Assembly (NCBI GenBank): GCA_947624005.1
Contig: CANQHV010000002.1
Coordinates: 140,373 to 204,372, forward strand
DNA length: 64,000 nucleotides
Origin: an uncultured Clostridia bacterium
Lineage (GTDB): Bacteria > Bacillota > Clostridia > Christensenellales > Borkfalkiaceae
Direction: 5' to 3'
Under the pieces are notes generated by a model. It had not been told where the DNA came from. It did no database searches and saw only the letters and a list, made by a program, of their open reading frames with translations. Position 1 is the first letter of the stretch. Every line of letters starts with the position of its first letter. Position numbers and translations under genes: made by a program. Positions 32,528 to 40,328 of the stretch are shown here, piece after piece.

Positions 32528-32560
32528 CGGCGCACGCGGTTGGCGTGCGCCGTATTTTGT
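32528..32560 (+). terminator. Terminator after the first DD-carboxypeptidase gene
   Basis: Perfect 10-bp GC-rich stem (32528-32537 with 32543-32552), followed by TATTTTGTGTGTTTT. Confidence 0.8.
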
Positions 32561-32590
32561 GTGTTTTATCGGTAAAATTTAACAATTTAC

Positions 32591-32619
32591 TTGACTATTT
32601 TCCCATACTTTGTTAAAAT
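32591..32619 (+). promoter_or_regulatory. lysA promoter
   Basis: TTGACT (32591-32596), 17-base spacer, TAAAAT (32614-32619), 27 bases before the lysA ATG, which has an AGAGG site. The leader is too short for a lysine riboswitch. Confidence 0.8.
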
Positions 32620-32646
32620 ATCAGTATAAATATTCAGAGGTATACA

Positions 32647-33972
32647 ATGAACGAAAGAGCTACGCTGAAAATCAACGGCAAAGGACATCTGGAAATAGGC
32701 GGCATGGACGCAGTGGATATTGCTGAAAAGTACGGCACGCCGCTTTATGTTTTCGACGAAGAACACATAAGAAATATGATGCGCGTTTATCGCGACACGA
32801 TTGAAAAGGAGTACGGCGGCAACGGGCTTGTGCTTTTTGCCTCGAAAGCTTTTTCGTGTATGGCGATATATAAAATCGCCGCGGAAGAAAAGATAGGCGT
32901 AGACGTGGTTTCGGGCGGCGAACTGTATACGGCGGTAAAAGCGGGTTTCCCCGTAGAAAAAGCCGTTATGCACGGCAACAATAAACTTCTTCCCGAGCTT
33001 GAACTTGCGCTTGATAATAAAATAGGCGTGGTTGTAATCGATTCGTATAAAGAGGCGGACGTTCTGGACAAGCTTGCGTCGGAAAGAAAAATTGTTCAGA
33101 AAGTTATGCTGCGAATCAATCCCGGCGTAGAGGCGCATACGCACGCGTTTGTTCAGACGGCGAGAACGGACAGTAAATTCGGATTTTCTATTTCGGACGG
33201 CGCGGCGAAGAGTATCACCGAGCATGTTTTAGGCAAGAAAAACTTAAAACTTTTGGGCTATCAATGCCATATCGGCTCGCAGATTTTCGAAAAGCAGTCG
33301 TTTGTGCTTGCAGTCGGAAAAGTTATGGATTTTATGTCGGAAATCAAGTCTGAACTCGGTTTCGAAGCCGAAGCGTTGAACGTTGGCGGCGGTTTCGGTA
33401 TATGGTACAACGACGAAGACCCCAAGCTTAAACTTTCCGATTACGCCGATTTCGTTAAAACAATGATTGACGCGATAAAGGAAAAAGCGGCGCGCAATTC
33501 GCTGAAATTGCCGTTTTTATATATGGAACCCGGTCGGTCGATTGTCGGCGAGGCGGGCGTAACGCTTTATACCGTCGGCGCGATAAAAGATATCCCCGGC
33601 ATTAAAAAGTACGTCGCAATCGACGGTGGTATGTTCGATAATCCAAGGTATGCGTTGTATCAGTCGAAATATTCCGTCATTCTTGCAAACCGCGCGACGG
33701 AAGAATGTACCGAAGTCGTAACGGTTGCGGGCAAGTGTTGCGAAAGCGGCGACCTTATAGCCGTCGACGTGCCTTTGCCCGAAGCGAAAAGCGGCGACAT
33801 TATGGCGGTATTTTCCACGGGCGCATACAATTATTCGATGGCAAGCAATTACAACCGCAACTTTATTCCCGCGGCAATACTCGTAAAAAACGGTAAGGCG
33901 GACTATATAATCAAGCCGCAGACCTACGACGACCTTATAAGAAACGACGTTTTACCCGACAGACTTAAATAA
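32647..33972 (+). CDS. lysA: Diaminopimelate decarboxylase
   Basis: 441 residues. PLP-dependent fold III enzyme: the cofactor Lys lies in VLFASKAFSC, followed by GVDVVSGGEL, LNVGGGFGI, the EPGRSIVGEAG phosphate loop, and the CCESGDLI motif contributed across the dimer. It converts meso-diaminopimelate to lysine, the last step of lysine synthesis. It has its own promoter, and the scpA start follows after 13 bases, so lysA-scpA-scpB are probably one unit. Confidence 0.97.
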   Translation: MNERATLKINGKGHLEIGGMDAVDIAEKYGTPLYVFDEEHIRNMMRVYRDTIEKEYGGNGLVLFASKAFSCMAIYKIAAEEKIGVDVVSGGELYTAVKAGFPVEKAVMHGNNKLLPELELALDNKIGVVVIDSYKEADVLDKLASERKIVQKVMLRINPGVEAHTHAFVQTARTDSKFGFSISDGAAKSITEHVLGKKNLKLLGYQCHIGSQIFEKQSFVLAVGKVMDFMSEIKSELGFEAEALNVGGGFGIWYNDEDPKLKLSDYADFVKTMIDAIKEKAARNSLKLPFLYMEPGRSIVGEAGVTLYTVGAIKDIPGIKKYVAIDGGMFDNPRYALYQSKYSVILANRATEECTEVVTVAGKCCESGDLIAVDVPLPEAKSGDIMAVFSTGAYNYSMASNYNRNFIPAAILVKNGKADYIIKPQTYDDLIRNDVLPDRLK

Positions 33973-33985
33973 CTCCGGTAATTTT

Positions 33986-34801
33986 ATGGACTTAAAGAAA
34001 TACGAAAATTTCGAATCTGTAGTTGATTACAATACGGTTCTTGACGACTTCGAAGGACCGCTCGATTTATTGTTGCATCTTATAAATATAGCGCAGATAA
34101 AAATCGAGGATATTTTCGTTTCGCAGGTAACCCAGCAGTTTTTGGATTATATCGAGTATATGAAAACCCAACCTCGCCGCGATATCGACAAGGAAAGCGA
34201 ATATCTTGCAATGGCGGCGCAGATTATCTATATTAAGTCTAAAAGCCTTGTGCCGCCGATAGAAGTTGCGGGTGAGGAAATGGGCGGCGCGGAAGAGGAA
34301 AAGCGCGAGCTTATCGAACAGCTGAAACAGCGCGAGTACGAACTTATAAAGGGCGAAACTCCGAAGCTAAAAGACCTCGAAACGCTCGGATATTATTTCA
34401 AACAGCCCGATAAAGAGCTTGACAGCGTTCGCATAGTCTACCGTGATTTCGACGTAAGCGCGATGCTTGAAGCGTTTGTCAAACTTATGCTGAAAAACGA
34501 AAGTTTACAGCGCGAAAAAGAAAATATAAAAGAAATTCCCAAAGACGTTTATACGGTCGAAGAAAAAGTCGGCTATATACGCGACCGACTTGTAAAAGAC
34601 AAAGAAGTTGTTTTCGATAGCCTGTTTACGACCTTTTCGAGAAGTGAAGTTATAACGACGTTTCAGGCGCTTTTGGAAATGCTTAAACACCAATACATAA
34701 TGGTCGAACAGGTTGATTCTTTCGGCGCGATAAATATAAAACTTAATCCCGAGTGGGATTTGAAGGACATTGCAAGTGAACAATTTGACGAATATAATTG
34801 A
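33986..34801 (+). CDS. scpA: Segregation and condensation protein A
   Basis: 271 residues. The N-terminal motif DFEGPLDLLLHLINIAQIKIEDI and SEYLAMAAQIIYIKSKSLVP is diagnostic of the kleisin ScpA. It joins SMC heads with ScpB to form bacterial condensin, which loads near the origin and drives chromosome segregation. The last 26 bases overlap scpB. Confidence 0.97.
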   Translation: MDLKKYENFESVVDYNTVLDDFEGPLDLLLHLINIAQIKIEDIFVSQVTQQFLDYIEYMKTQPRRDIDKESEYLAMAAQIIYIKSKSLVPPIEVAGEEMGGAEEEKRELIEQLKQREYELIKGETPKLKDLETLGYYFKQPDKELDSVRIVYRDFDVSAMLEAFVKLMLKNESLQREKENIKEIPKDVYTVEEKVGYIRDRLVKDKEVVFDSLFTTFSRSEVITTFQALLEMLKHQYIMVEQVDSFGAINIKLNPEWDLKDIASEQFDEYN

Positions 34802-35492
34802 AGCCATAATTTTTGCTTCGGGCGAAGCCGTTCCCGTAAAATACATAGTGGAAAAGCTCGGTTGCCAGCTTAAAGAAGTAAACGCCGCGGTCGGAGAGCT
34901 GAAAGACAGATATTCCGACGATTGCGGCATACAGCTGTTGACTTTCAACGGCAAATTGCAATTTGCTTCAAACCCGAAGTATAAACAGCAGATTGCGGAA
35001 GTGCTTATTCCCATTAAAGAAAAGGAATTTACCAAAACCATTCTCGAAGTCGCCGCGATAATAGCCTATAAACAGCCCATTACCAAGCCCGAACTCGAAG
35101 ATATAAGGCAAGTCAACTGCGATTACGCCATACATACTTTATTGGAATTGGAAATGATTGCGCCTTGCGGCAGAAAAGACGCGGTAGGCAAGCCTATTTT
35201 GTATGCTACCACCGATAATTTTTTAAAGCGGTTTAAGCTTAATTCGCTTGAAGAACTGCCCGATTACGACGACCTTATGAACCAGATTGCCGAAATCAAC
35301 AGCTCGATTCTGACCGAGGATATGGAAGACGCGAATTACCTTTACAAAAAGGACGAGTACGTCGAAAAAGCGGAAAACGAAGTCGCGGTTGCCGACGCAA
35401 ACGAGAAGAAAGAAAAGCCCGCGGTCACCGAGGACGGCTACGAACTTCCCGAACATCTCGGCGATGACGACGATATAATAAAAATAGATTAA
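34776..35492 (+). CDS. scpB: Segregation and condensation protein B
   Basis: 238 residues from the GTG at 34776, with AAGGAC about ten bases upstream; a TTG at 34770 is the alternative. Two winged-helix domains are recognisable (NIIEAIIFASGEAVP..., then TILEVAAIIAYKQPITKPELEDIR). The C-terminal 60 residues are an acidic tail not seen in all ScpB proteins. It dimerises and binds ScpA. A strong terminator follows. Confidence 0.95.
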   Translation: MNNLTNIIEAIIFASGEAVPVKYIVEKLGCQLKEVNAAVGELKDRYSDDCGIQLLTFNGKLQFASNPKYKQQIAEVLIPIKEKEFTKTILEVAAIIAYKQPITKPELEDIRQVNCDYAIHTLLELEMIAPCGRKDAVGKPILYATTDNFLKRFKLNSLEELPDYDDLMNQIAEINSSILTEDMEDANYLYKKDEYVEKAENEVAVADANEKKEKPAVTEDGYELPEHLGDDDDIIKID

Positions 35493-35504
35493 TCTTATCT
35501 TGGC

Positions 35505-35541
35505 AAGGCGCCGCCGACAGGAAGTCGGCGGCGCCTTTTGT
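35505..35541 (+). terminator. Terminator after scpB
   Basis: A 14-bp perfect GC-rich stem (35505-35518 with 35524-35537), loop AGGAA, followed by TTTTG. Confidence 0.9.
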
Positions 35542-35573
35542 ATATTTAATTTTACGTTACAAATAATAATTGT

Positions 35574-36119
35574 GTGGGAGAGGTAATAGTTTATCTGTCG
35601 GCGGGACTTGCTTTTTTAAGTTTCTTTCCGCTGCACGTTTACAACTACGTCTATTTTAACAGCGCGCGAAGCTATTTAAGCGTTAATATTGCCTTTTTCC
35701 GTTATATAAAGGTTTACAACATTAACACGGTAAAAAATAAACCGGGCGAAATGCAGGTCAACGGTAAAAGCAAAAAGATAAATGCCGAGGCTATGCGACG
35801 GCAGGGATATAATATATTCAATCAGCTGTGCATTTATAAAATCGTGCAATTGACCGACTTCGGAATGGAAAAAACGTCAAACGCCTATATAGCTCTTACG
35901 CATAACGCTTTGACGACGGCGGTTTATAAATTTTTACAGATAAACGGCAATTATTCGAAATTGCGAAATTACACCGTTTTAAACGACGAACACGACGAAA
36001 TTCACTATTATATGAAAATGGTTACGGTAGTAAACGCATTGGTCATATTCAAAATATATTTAATTTATTTATGGGGGAAGTTACATGCAATCAAAAATCA
36101 AAAGGAACAAGGAAAATGA
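35574..36119 (+). CDS. DUF2953-type protein
   Basis: 181 residues from a GTG at 35574; the start is uncertain because GGGAGAGG lies just inside the frame. One membrane segment at the N-terminus, then a domain with LTDFGMEKTSNAYIALTHNALTTAVYKFL, as in the DUF2953 proteins encoded next to ytfJ/gerW in sporulating Clostridia. Function unknown. It overlaps gerW by 35 bases, which supports a joint role in spore development. Confidence 0.7.
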   Translation: MGEVIVYLSAGLAFLSFFPLHVYNYVYFNSARSYLSVNIAFFRYIKVYNINTVKNKPGEMQVNGKSKKINAEAMRRQGYNIFNQLCIYKIVQLTDFGMEKTSNAYIALTHNALTTAVYKFLQINGNYSKLRNYTVLNDEHDEIHYYMKMVTVVNALVIFKIYLIYLWGKLHAIKNQKEQGK

Positions 36120-36459
36120 TTTCGACGCGCCTGCGGTGCATATCGACAAAGTCGCAAAAGCCGATACGGTTATCGGCGACCCTATTATAACCGTAAGCGG
36201 GTCGCAGGTCATTCCGCTGTCAAGCGTGGTGGTCGTAAATTTAAGCGGTGGGGGAGAATACGGCGACGTTAAACTCTTCAAAGAATCCGACGGCTTTAAG
36301 CTTGCGGGCGGCAACGGAACGGTGATTTCGGTTAAGCCGCGCGGCTTTCTTGTAGACGACGGCACGGGTTGCAAACTTTTGAAAATGGAGGAAGGGGCGA
36401 TAGATACCCTGATTGACAAGACAGGTGAACTCGTTAATAAAATTTCGGACAGCGTTTAA
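36085..36459 (+). CDS. gerW: GerW/YtfJ-family spore protein
   Basis: 124 residues with GGGGGAAG before the ATG. The family pattern DTVIGDPIITVSGSQVIPLSSVVVVNLSGGGEYGD (here in parts) and GNGTVISVKPRGFLV is clear, although the N-terminal region usual in YtfJ is short. In B. subtilis GerW is a spore protein needed for full germination with L-alanine. It sits between the DUF2953 gene and the second DD-carboxypeptidase, overlapping both. Confidence 0.92.
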   Translation: MQSKIKRNKENDFDAPAVHIDKVAKADTVIGDPIITVSGSQVIPLSSVVVVNLSGGGEYGDVKLFKESDGFKLAGGNGTVISVKPRGFLVDDGTGCKLLKMEEGAIDTLIDKTGELVNKISDSV

Positions 36460-37453
36460 AATTTATTTGCCGCTGATTTTGCTTATAATGATTTTTTGCG
36501 CTATACCGTTTTTTAAAAGCGTTTCCGCTTCGGCGATTGCCGAAGCGGAAATTGCGATGGAATTGACTACGGGCAAAGTGCTTTCGGAAAGCAACGCCGA
36601 CGAAAAATTGCCAATGGCAAGCACTACAAAAATAATGACGGCTATAATCGTAATAGAAGATTGCGACCTCGACGAAGTTATCACCGTTCCCGACGCCGCT
36701 GTCGGCGTAGAGGGTTCGAGCGTTTATCTTAAAAAAGACGAGCAGATAGACGTACGCGACCTTTTATACGGGCTTATGTTGAGGTCGGGGAACGATTGCG
36801 CGACCGCGCTTGCCATACATCACAGCGGAAGCGTGGAAAAATTCGTTAGCGTGATGAACGAGAGGGCAAAAAGTATTGGCGCGGTAAATACAAATTTTAA
36901 AAATCCGAGCGGGTTACCCGATAACGGGCATTATACAACGGCGCGCGATTTATGCACGATTGCGCGTTATGCAATGAATAACGAAACCTTTAAAAATATC
37001 GTAGGAACAAAGAGCTATCACGGCAAATTCAGAAGTTACGCAAACAAAAATAAAATGCTGTATAACTACGACGGCGCAAACGGAGTTAAAACAGGTTATA
37101 CCGTAAAAGCGGGCAAGTGTCTTGTTTCGTCTGCGGAAAGGGACGGTATGGACGTTATTTGCGTTGTGTTGAACTGTCCCGATATGTATGAAAGGTCAAG
37201 CGCGATTTTAAATTCTTGTTTTTCGGCTTATAAACTTATAACAATAGACGAAAACCGTGTGTTTATTTCAGACAAAGTACTATGCAAACCTAAAAATTCG
37301 TGCAATTTTGTGGTAAAATCAAGCGATAATATAAGATTTGAAATAGAACGCAGTAACGCGGCGGCTGACGTTGAAAGCGGAGAAGCAGTAGCCAAACTTA
37401 AAATTTATACTCAAAATGAGTTGATTTTTGAAGAAAATTTATATAGTATATAA
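36425..37453 (+). CDS. D-alanyl-D-alanine carboxypeptidase, second paralogue (DacB-like)
   Basis: 342 residues from the GTG at 36425; a TTG at 36413 is possible, and both lie within gerW. After a signal segment (about 14-34) come Ser66-x-x-Lys69 (PMASTTKIM), SGND and GVKTGYTVKAG. The paralogue next to ytfJ in Clostridia is usually the mother-cell DacB that controls cortex crosslinking, so a spore role is likely by position. The palindrome half AGTACTATGC occurs at 37276-37285 inside the gene. Confidence 0.92.
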   Translation: MNSLIKFRTAFKIYLPLILLIMIFCAIPFFKSVSASAIAEAEIAMELTTGKVLSESNADEKLPMASTTKIMTAIIVIEDCDLDEVITVPDAAVGVEGSSVYLKKDEQIDVRDLLYGLMLRSGNDCATALAIHHSGSVEKFVSVMNERAKSIGAVNTNFKNPSGLPDNGHYTTARDLCTIARYAMNNETFKNIVGTKSYHGKFRSYANKNKMLYNYDGANGVKTGYTVKAGKCLVSSAERDGMDVICVVLNCPDMYERSSAILNSCFSAYKLITIDENRVFISDKVLCKPKNSCNFVVKSSDNIRFEIERSNAAADVESGEAVAKLKIYTQNELIFEENLYSI

Positions 37454-37473
37454 GTTACTTACAGGTACTATAT

Positions 37474-38175
37474 ATGAGGATAAACAAATATCTCGCGGCG
37501 TGCGGTATTGCCTCGCGCAGAGATTGCGACAATCTGATAAAAGACGGAAAAGTAAAGGTAAACGGTAAAACCGTCGCTTTGGGTTACGACGTTTTGTCGG
37601 ACGACGAGGTGCTTGTCGACGGCAAAAAAGTTGCTTTAAAAGAAAACGAATATTATGTTATAAACAAGCCGAAAGGTTATATCAGCGCCGTTTCGGACGA
37701 CAAGGGAAGAAAAACCGTGTTGGATCTTCTGCCGAATAATATCGGGAGGGTTTATCCCGTGGGTAGGCTTGACTATGACAGCGAGGGGCTGTTGATTTTA
37801 ACTACCGACGGCGAGCTTGCGCAGCACCTTACGCATCCGTCTAACGAAGTTCCGAAAACCTACCTTGTAAAAATCGAGGGCACGGCTACCGAGGCTACTT
37901 TGAATCCCATAAGAAGCGGAGTCGAAATCGACGGCGGGTACATTACGAAAAAGTGCAAGGCGCATATCGTTGAAACCAATAAGTCGTATACAAAAATTCA
38001 CATTACGATAACCGAAGGAAAAAACCGCGAAATAAGGAAAATGTTCGAAGCGATAGGCAGGGAAGTTTCGTTTTTAAAGAGAATCAGGATAGGTGAAATA
38101 GACTTGCGGGGACTTGACCGCGGGGCTTTCAGAAAGCTTTCGAAAGAGGAAGTCGCATATCTTAAATCGTTATAA
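37474..38175 (+). CDS. rluB: Large-subunit pseudouridine synthase B
   Basis: 233 residues. N-terminal S4 domain (MRINKYLAACGIASRRDCDNLI) and the RsuA/RluB catalytic domain with the active-site Asp in VGRLDYDSEGLLILTTDGELAQHLTHPS and the ITEGKNREIRKMFEAIG motif. It modifies one uridine of 23S rRNA (position 2605 in E. coli for RluB). Last plus-strand gene before the strand switch; it faces lexA. Confidence 0.94.
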   Translation: MRINKYLAACGIASRRDCDNLIKDGKVKVNGKTVALGYDVLSDDEVLVDGKKVALKENEYYVINKPKGYISAVSDDKGRKTVLDLLPNNIGRVYPVGRLDYDSEGLLILTTDGELAQHLTHPSNEVPKTYLVKIEGTATEATLNPIRSGVEIDGGYITKKCKAHIVETNKSYTKIHITITEGKNREIRKMFEAIGREVSFLKRIRIGEIDLRGLDRGAFRKLSKEEVAYLKSL

Positions 38176-38208
38176 AAAACGGCAGGTATTAAACCTGCCG
38201 TAATTTTA
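38174..38208. terminator. Bidirectional terminator between rluB and lexA
   Basis: Stem ACGGCAGGT (38179-38187) with ACCTGCCGT (38193-38201); T-runs on both sides (TAATTTTA on plus, TTTTTTATA on minus). Confidence 0.85.
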
Positions 38209-38793
38209 TATGTTGCGCATAAGTCCGATTACCTTGCCGAGGATTTGCACGTCGTCGAAGATAAAATCTTCCATTTCGTCGTTTTCGGGGTGCAAAATCA
38301 CTTTGCTGTCGCGCCTGAAAAGCCTTTTTACGGTGGCGCTGTCGTCGACCAGTGCGACGATTATGTCGCCGTCGTCGGCGGTGGACTGTTTTCGGACTAC
38401 AATTTTATCGCCGTCGAACATACCTATGTTTTTCATTGACGACCCTTTGACAGTCAGCATAAACAGGTCTTCGCCCGAGAAAAAGTTGCCCGGAATGGAA
38501 TAAAAATCTTCGTAATTCTGGGTTGCGAATATAGGTTGACCTGCGGCAACCGTACCAAGCAGAGGAACTGTCAGCGAATTGCCGTTTAAAGCGACTGCGC
38601 GGCGTTTATTGCCGCCGACGCGCTTTATAAGCCCGCGTTCGGCAAGTCTGTTCATAATCTGGTGCGCGGAAGCAGTGGAAGCGATTTCGCACGACTTGCA
38701 AACTTCGCGGACGGATGGCGCGTAGCCGTTTTCGGTTATGTAGTTTTGAATAAACCCGAATACGAGTTCGTCTTTGTCGATTTTGCTTTTCAT
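38206..38793 (-). CDS. lexA: SOS repressor LexA
   Basis: 195 residues. An N-terminal winged helix (TENGYAPSVREVCKSCEIASTASAHQIMNRL) is followed by the self-cleavage site Ala-Gly in VAAGQPIF and the catalytic Ser in VKGSSMKNIG with Lys in DSATVKRLF. RecA-stimulated autocleavage removes it from SOS promoters. Its own promoter carries an operator-like sequence (38835-38848). The mRNA leader is very short and has no ribosome site. Confidence 0.96.
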   Translation of the reverse strand: MKSKIDKDELVFGFIQNYITENGYAPSVREVCKSCEIASTASAHQIMNRLAERGLIKRVGGNKRRAVALNGNSLTVPLLGTVAAGQPIFATQNYEDFYSIPGNFFSGEDLFMLTVKGSSMKNIGMFDGDKIVVRKQSTADDGDIIVALVDDSATVKRLFRRDSKVILHPENDEMEDFIFDDVQILGKVIGLMRNI

Positions 38794-38808
38794 AAATCTA
38801 CCGTATCT

Positions 38809-38837
38809 ATTTTAACATATCTGATATAAATAATCAA
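38809..38837 (-). promoter_or_regulatory. lexA promoter
   Basis: Minus-strand TTGATT (38832-38837), 17-base spacer, TAAAAT (38809-38814). The LexA-like box overlaps the -35. Confidence 0.8.
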
Positions 38838-38848
38838 ACGTTTGTTTG
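38835..38848. promoter_or_regulatory. Putative LexA operator at lexA
   Basis: CAAACGTTTGTTTG has CAAAC and GTTTG half-sites spaced four bases apart, close to the Firmicutes box CGAAC-N4-GTTCG. It overlaps the lexA -35. A related CAAACGTTGT lies in the next promoter (38934-38943). Confidence 0.6.
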
Positions 38849-38917
38849 CTGTTTTTTATTTGATTTTTTAAAAAATGTGTAGTAAAATCCTTATATATAA
38901 TATTTAACGCCAATTCT

Positions 38918-38946
38918 TTGCCCGAAATGTTTACAAACGTTGTAAT
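38918..38946 (+). promoter_or_regulatory. Promoter of the 58-residue cysteine-rich protein gene, with LexA-like half-site
   Basis: TTGCCC (38918-38923), 17-base spacer, TGTAAT (38941-38946). CAAACGTTGT (38934-38943) overlaps the -10 and resembles the box at lexA. Confidence 0.55.
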
Positions 38947-38982
38947 TAAAAGGGCAACAAATACAACCAAGCGGGGTTTAAA

Positions 38983-39159
38983 ATGAGCGAAAAAGTAAAA
39001 AAATGCGTTCTTTACGACAGAGATTGTATAGGTTGCCTCGAATGTGAGATTTGCGACCTCGACCCGAATAAAATTTGCGATAATTGCGGCAAATGTCTTG
39101 ATATACGCGACGACGCGGTTATCAAAATCGACGCGATTATTATGAATGAAGATAAGTAA
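38983..39159 (+). CDS. Cysteine-rich 58-residue protein, possible Fe-S or Zn protein
   Basis: Small gene with GCGGGG nine bases before the ATG and a hairpin terminator after the stop. The protein has eight cysteines: Cys8, then CIGCLECEIC (15-24) and CDNCGKC (32-38), followed by an acidic tail. The CxxCxxCxxC plus CxxCxxC pattern could bind one or two iron-sulfur clusters or zinc, but it is not a standard 2[4Fe-4S] ferredoxin. It is divergent from lexA and shares a LexA-like box, so DNA-damage regulation is possible (inference). I know similar small genes beside lexA in Clostridia only vaguely and cannot name a function. Confidence 0.7.
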   Translation: MSEKVKKCVLYDRDCIGCLECEICDLDPNKICDNCGKCLDIRDDAVIKIDAIIMNEDK

Positions 39160-39171
39160 ACAGTAGTAAAG

Positions 39172-39212
39172 CGCCCCCGAACGGTTAAAAAGCCGTTCGG
39201 GGGCGTAGTTTT
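39172..39212. terminator. Terminator between the cysteine-rich protein gene and xerS
   Basis: A 13-bp perfect stem (39172-39184 with 39193-39205) followed on the plus strand by TAGTTTTT. Convergent genes on both sides. Confidence 0.8.
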
Positions 39213-39234
39213 TAAATTTCGGAACGGAAGAGGG

Positions 39235-40293
39235 TTATTCGTCTTCGGGTTTAAGCTTAACTTTTCCTACAACCGAGCGGCGGTTATCGTCGGAAATAGC
39301 GGCGTAGTGCTTACGCGTAGTATTGACGTCTTTATGCCCGAGAATATCCGCCACGATATAAATATCGCCCGTCGCTTTATAAAGTTGCGTGCCGTACGTC
39401 GAACGTAATTTATGTGGCGAAATTTTTTTGAGGGGAGAAACGATTTTTGCGTACTTTTTAACGAGATTTTCGACGGCGCGGACAGTGATTCTGTTTTTGT
39501 TATTTGAAATGAACAGCGCGTGCGGTTCGTTCAGTATTTCGGGATTGTGTTCTTTATATTCCAAATAACGCTTTAAAGCCGCCGCAACGTCGTTGTCAAA
39601 GTAGAGAATGGCTTTGTTTCCGCCTTTTCGGGTGACGACAAAGGAATTATCTTTGAAATTTATATCTTCGTTGTTAAGTCCGACCAACTCGCTTATACGT
39701 ATGCCCGTACCTAAAAATAGCATTAAAATGGCACTGTCGCGGACTTTGTTTTTTTCGTGATAGGCTTGCTGATGGCGGGTAAGGCCCGCGCCGCTTTCGG
39801 CAATGTCGATTATGCCGTAAACTTCGTCGGAATCGAGGCGGATTATGGGTTTTTCGTGCAATTTGGGGGTTGAAACCTTGGCTGAATTGTCTACGCTTAT
39901 AAGATTTCTGTTAAAGAAAAACTTAAACATCGCGCGAACGGAAGAAAGCTTACGCGCTTTGGCGCGTTCGTTGCAGGTGTGCAGTTTGCCGTCGTATGTA
40001 TAGCGCGACAAAAAGCCCAAAAAATACTCGATATCGTTGCTTGTAACTTCTTCAAGTTCGCTTAAAGTCATTTCCTGCACGGTTTTTTTACCGTGGAATT
40101 TACGCTCTTGGAGGAAGTAGAAGAAGATTTTAAGGTCGTGAGCGTAATTCAGGCGCGTTAAAGTGGAGGTTTGACTGTCAATAGCGAGAAAATAATCGTA
40201 AAGAAAAGAGGGCAGGCAGTCGTTTAATAGCCTGTCGATTGTTTCGAGGTTTTTATTGTTGCGTTGAGCGTAGAAATCGGAATTGTTCGCCAT
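39235..40293 (-). CDS. xerS: Tyrosine recombinase, XerS type
   Basis: 352 residues. An N-terminal SAM-like domain (LPSFLYDYFLAI...LTRLNYAHDLKIFFYFL) is followed by the catalytic domain with Arg in GTGIRISELVGL, Lys in TRKGGNKAIL, His294 and Arg297 in SPHKLRST, His320 in LGHKD and the nucleophile Tyr330 in TRKHYAAI. The length, N-terminal layout and single-recombinase context fit XerS, the stand-alone chromosome-dimer resolvase of streptococci and some Clostridia. A dif-like site lies 350 bases upstream. The promoter suggests a leaderless mRNA. An integrase of a mobile element is the alternative, but there are no element genes nearby. Confidence 0.8.
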   Translation of the reverse strand: MANNSDFYAQRNNKNLETIDRLLNDCLPSFLYDYFLAIDSQTSTLTRLNYAHDLKIFFYFLQERKFHGKKTVQEMTLSELEEVTSNDIEYFLGFLSRYTYDGKLHTCNERAKARKLSSVRAMFKFFFNRNLISVDNSAKVSTPKLHEKPIIRLDSDEVYGIIDIAESGAGLTRHQQAYHEKNKVRDSAILMLFLGTGIRISELVGLNNEDINFKDNSFVVTRKGGNKAILYFDNDVAAALKRYLEYKEHNPEILNEPHALFISNNKNRITVRAVENLVKKYAKIVSPLKKISPHKLRSTYGTQLYKATGDIYIVADILGHKDVNTTRKHYAAISDDNRRSVVGKVKLKPEDE

Positions 40294-40299
40294 ACTTAA

Positions 40300-40328
40300 A
40301 TTATAAAATAACTGACAAAATATGTCAA
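40300..40328 (-). promoter_or_regulatory. xerS promoter, placed for a leaderless transcript
   Basis: Full-consensus TTGACA (40323-40328) and TATAAT (40300-40305) on the minus strand with 17 bases between. Only six bases separate the -10 from the ATG at 40293, and no ribosome site is possible there. Confidence 0.85.

Noticed and set aside
32597..32646. Lysine riboswitch before lysA
   Set aside because: The promoter leaves a leader of only about 20 bases, far too short.
39235..40293. Tyrosine recombinase considered as a phage or conjugative-element integrase
   Set aside because: No phage or conjugation genes or att repeats nearby; length, N-terminal layout and the dif-like site fit XerS.
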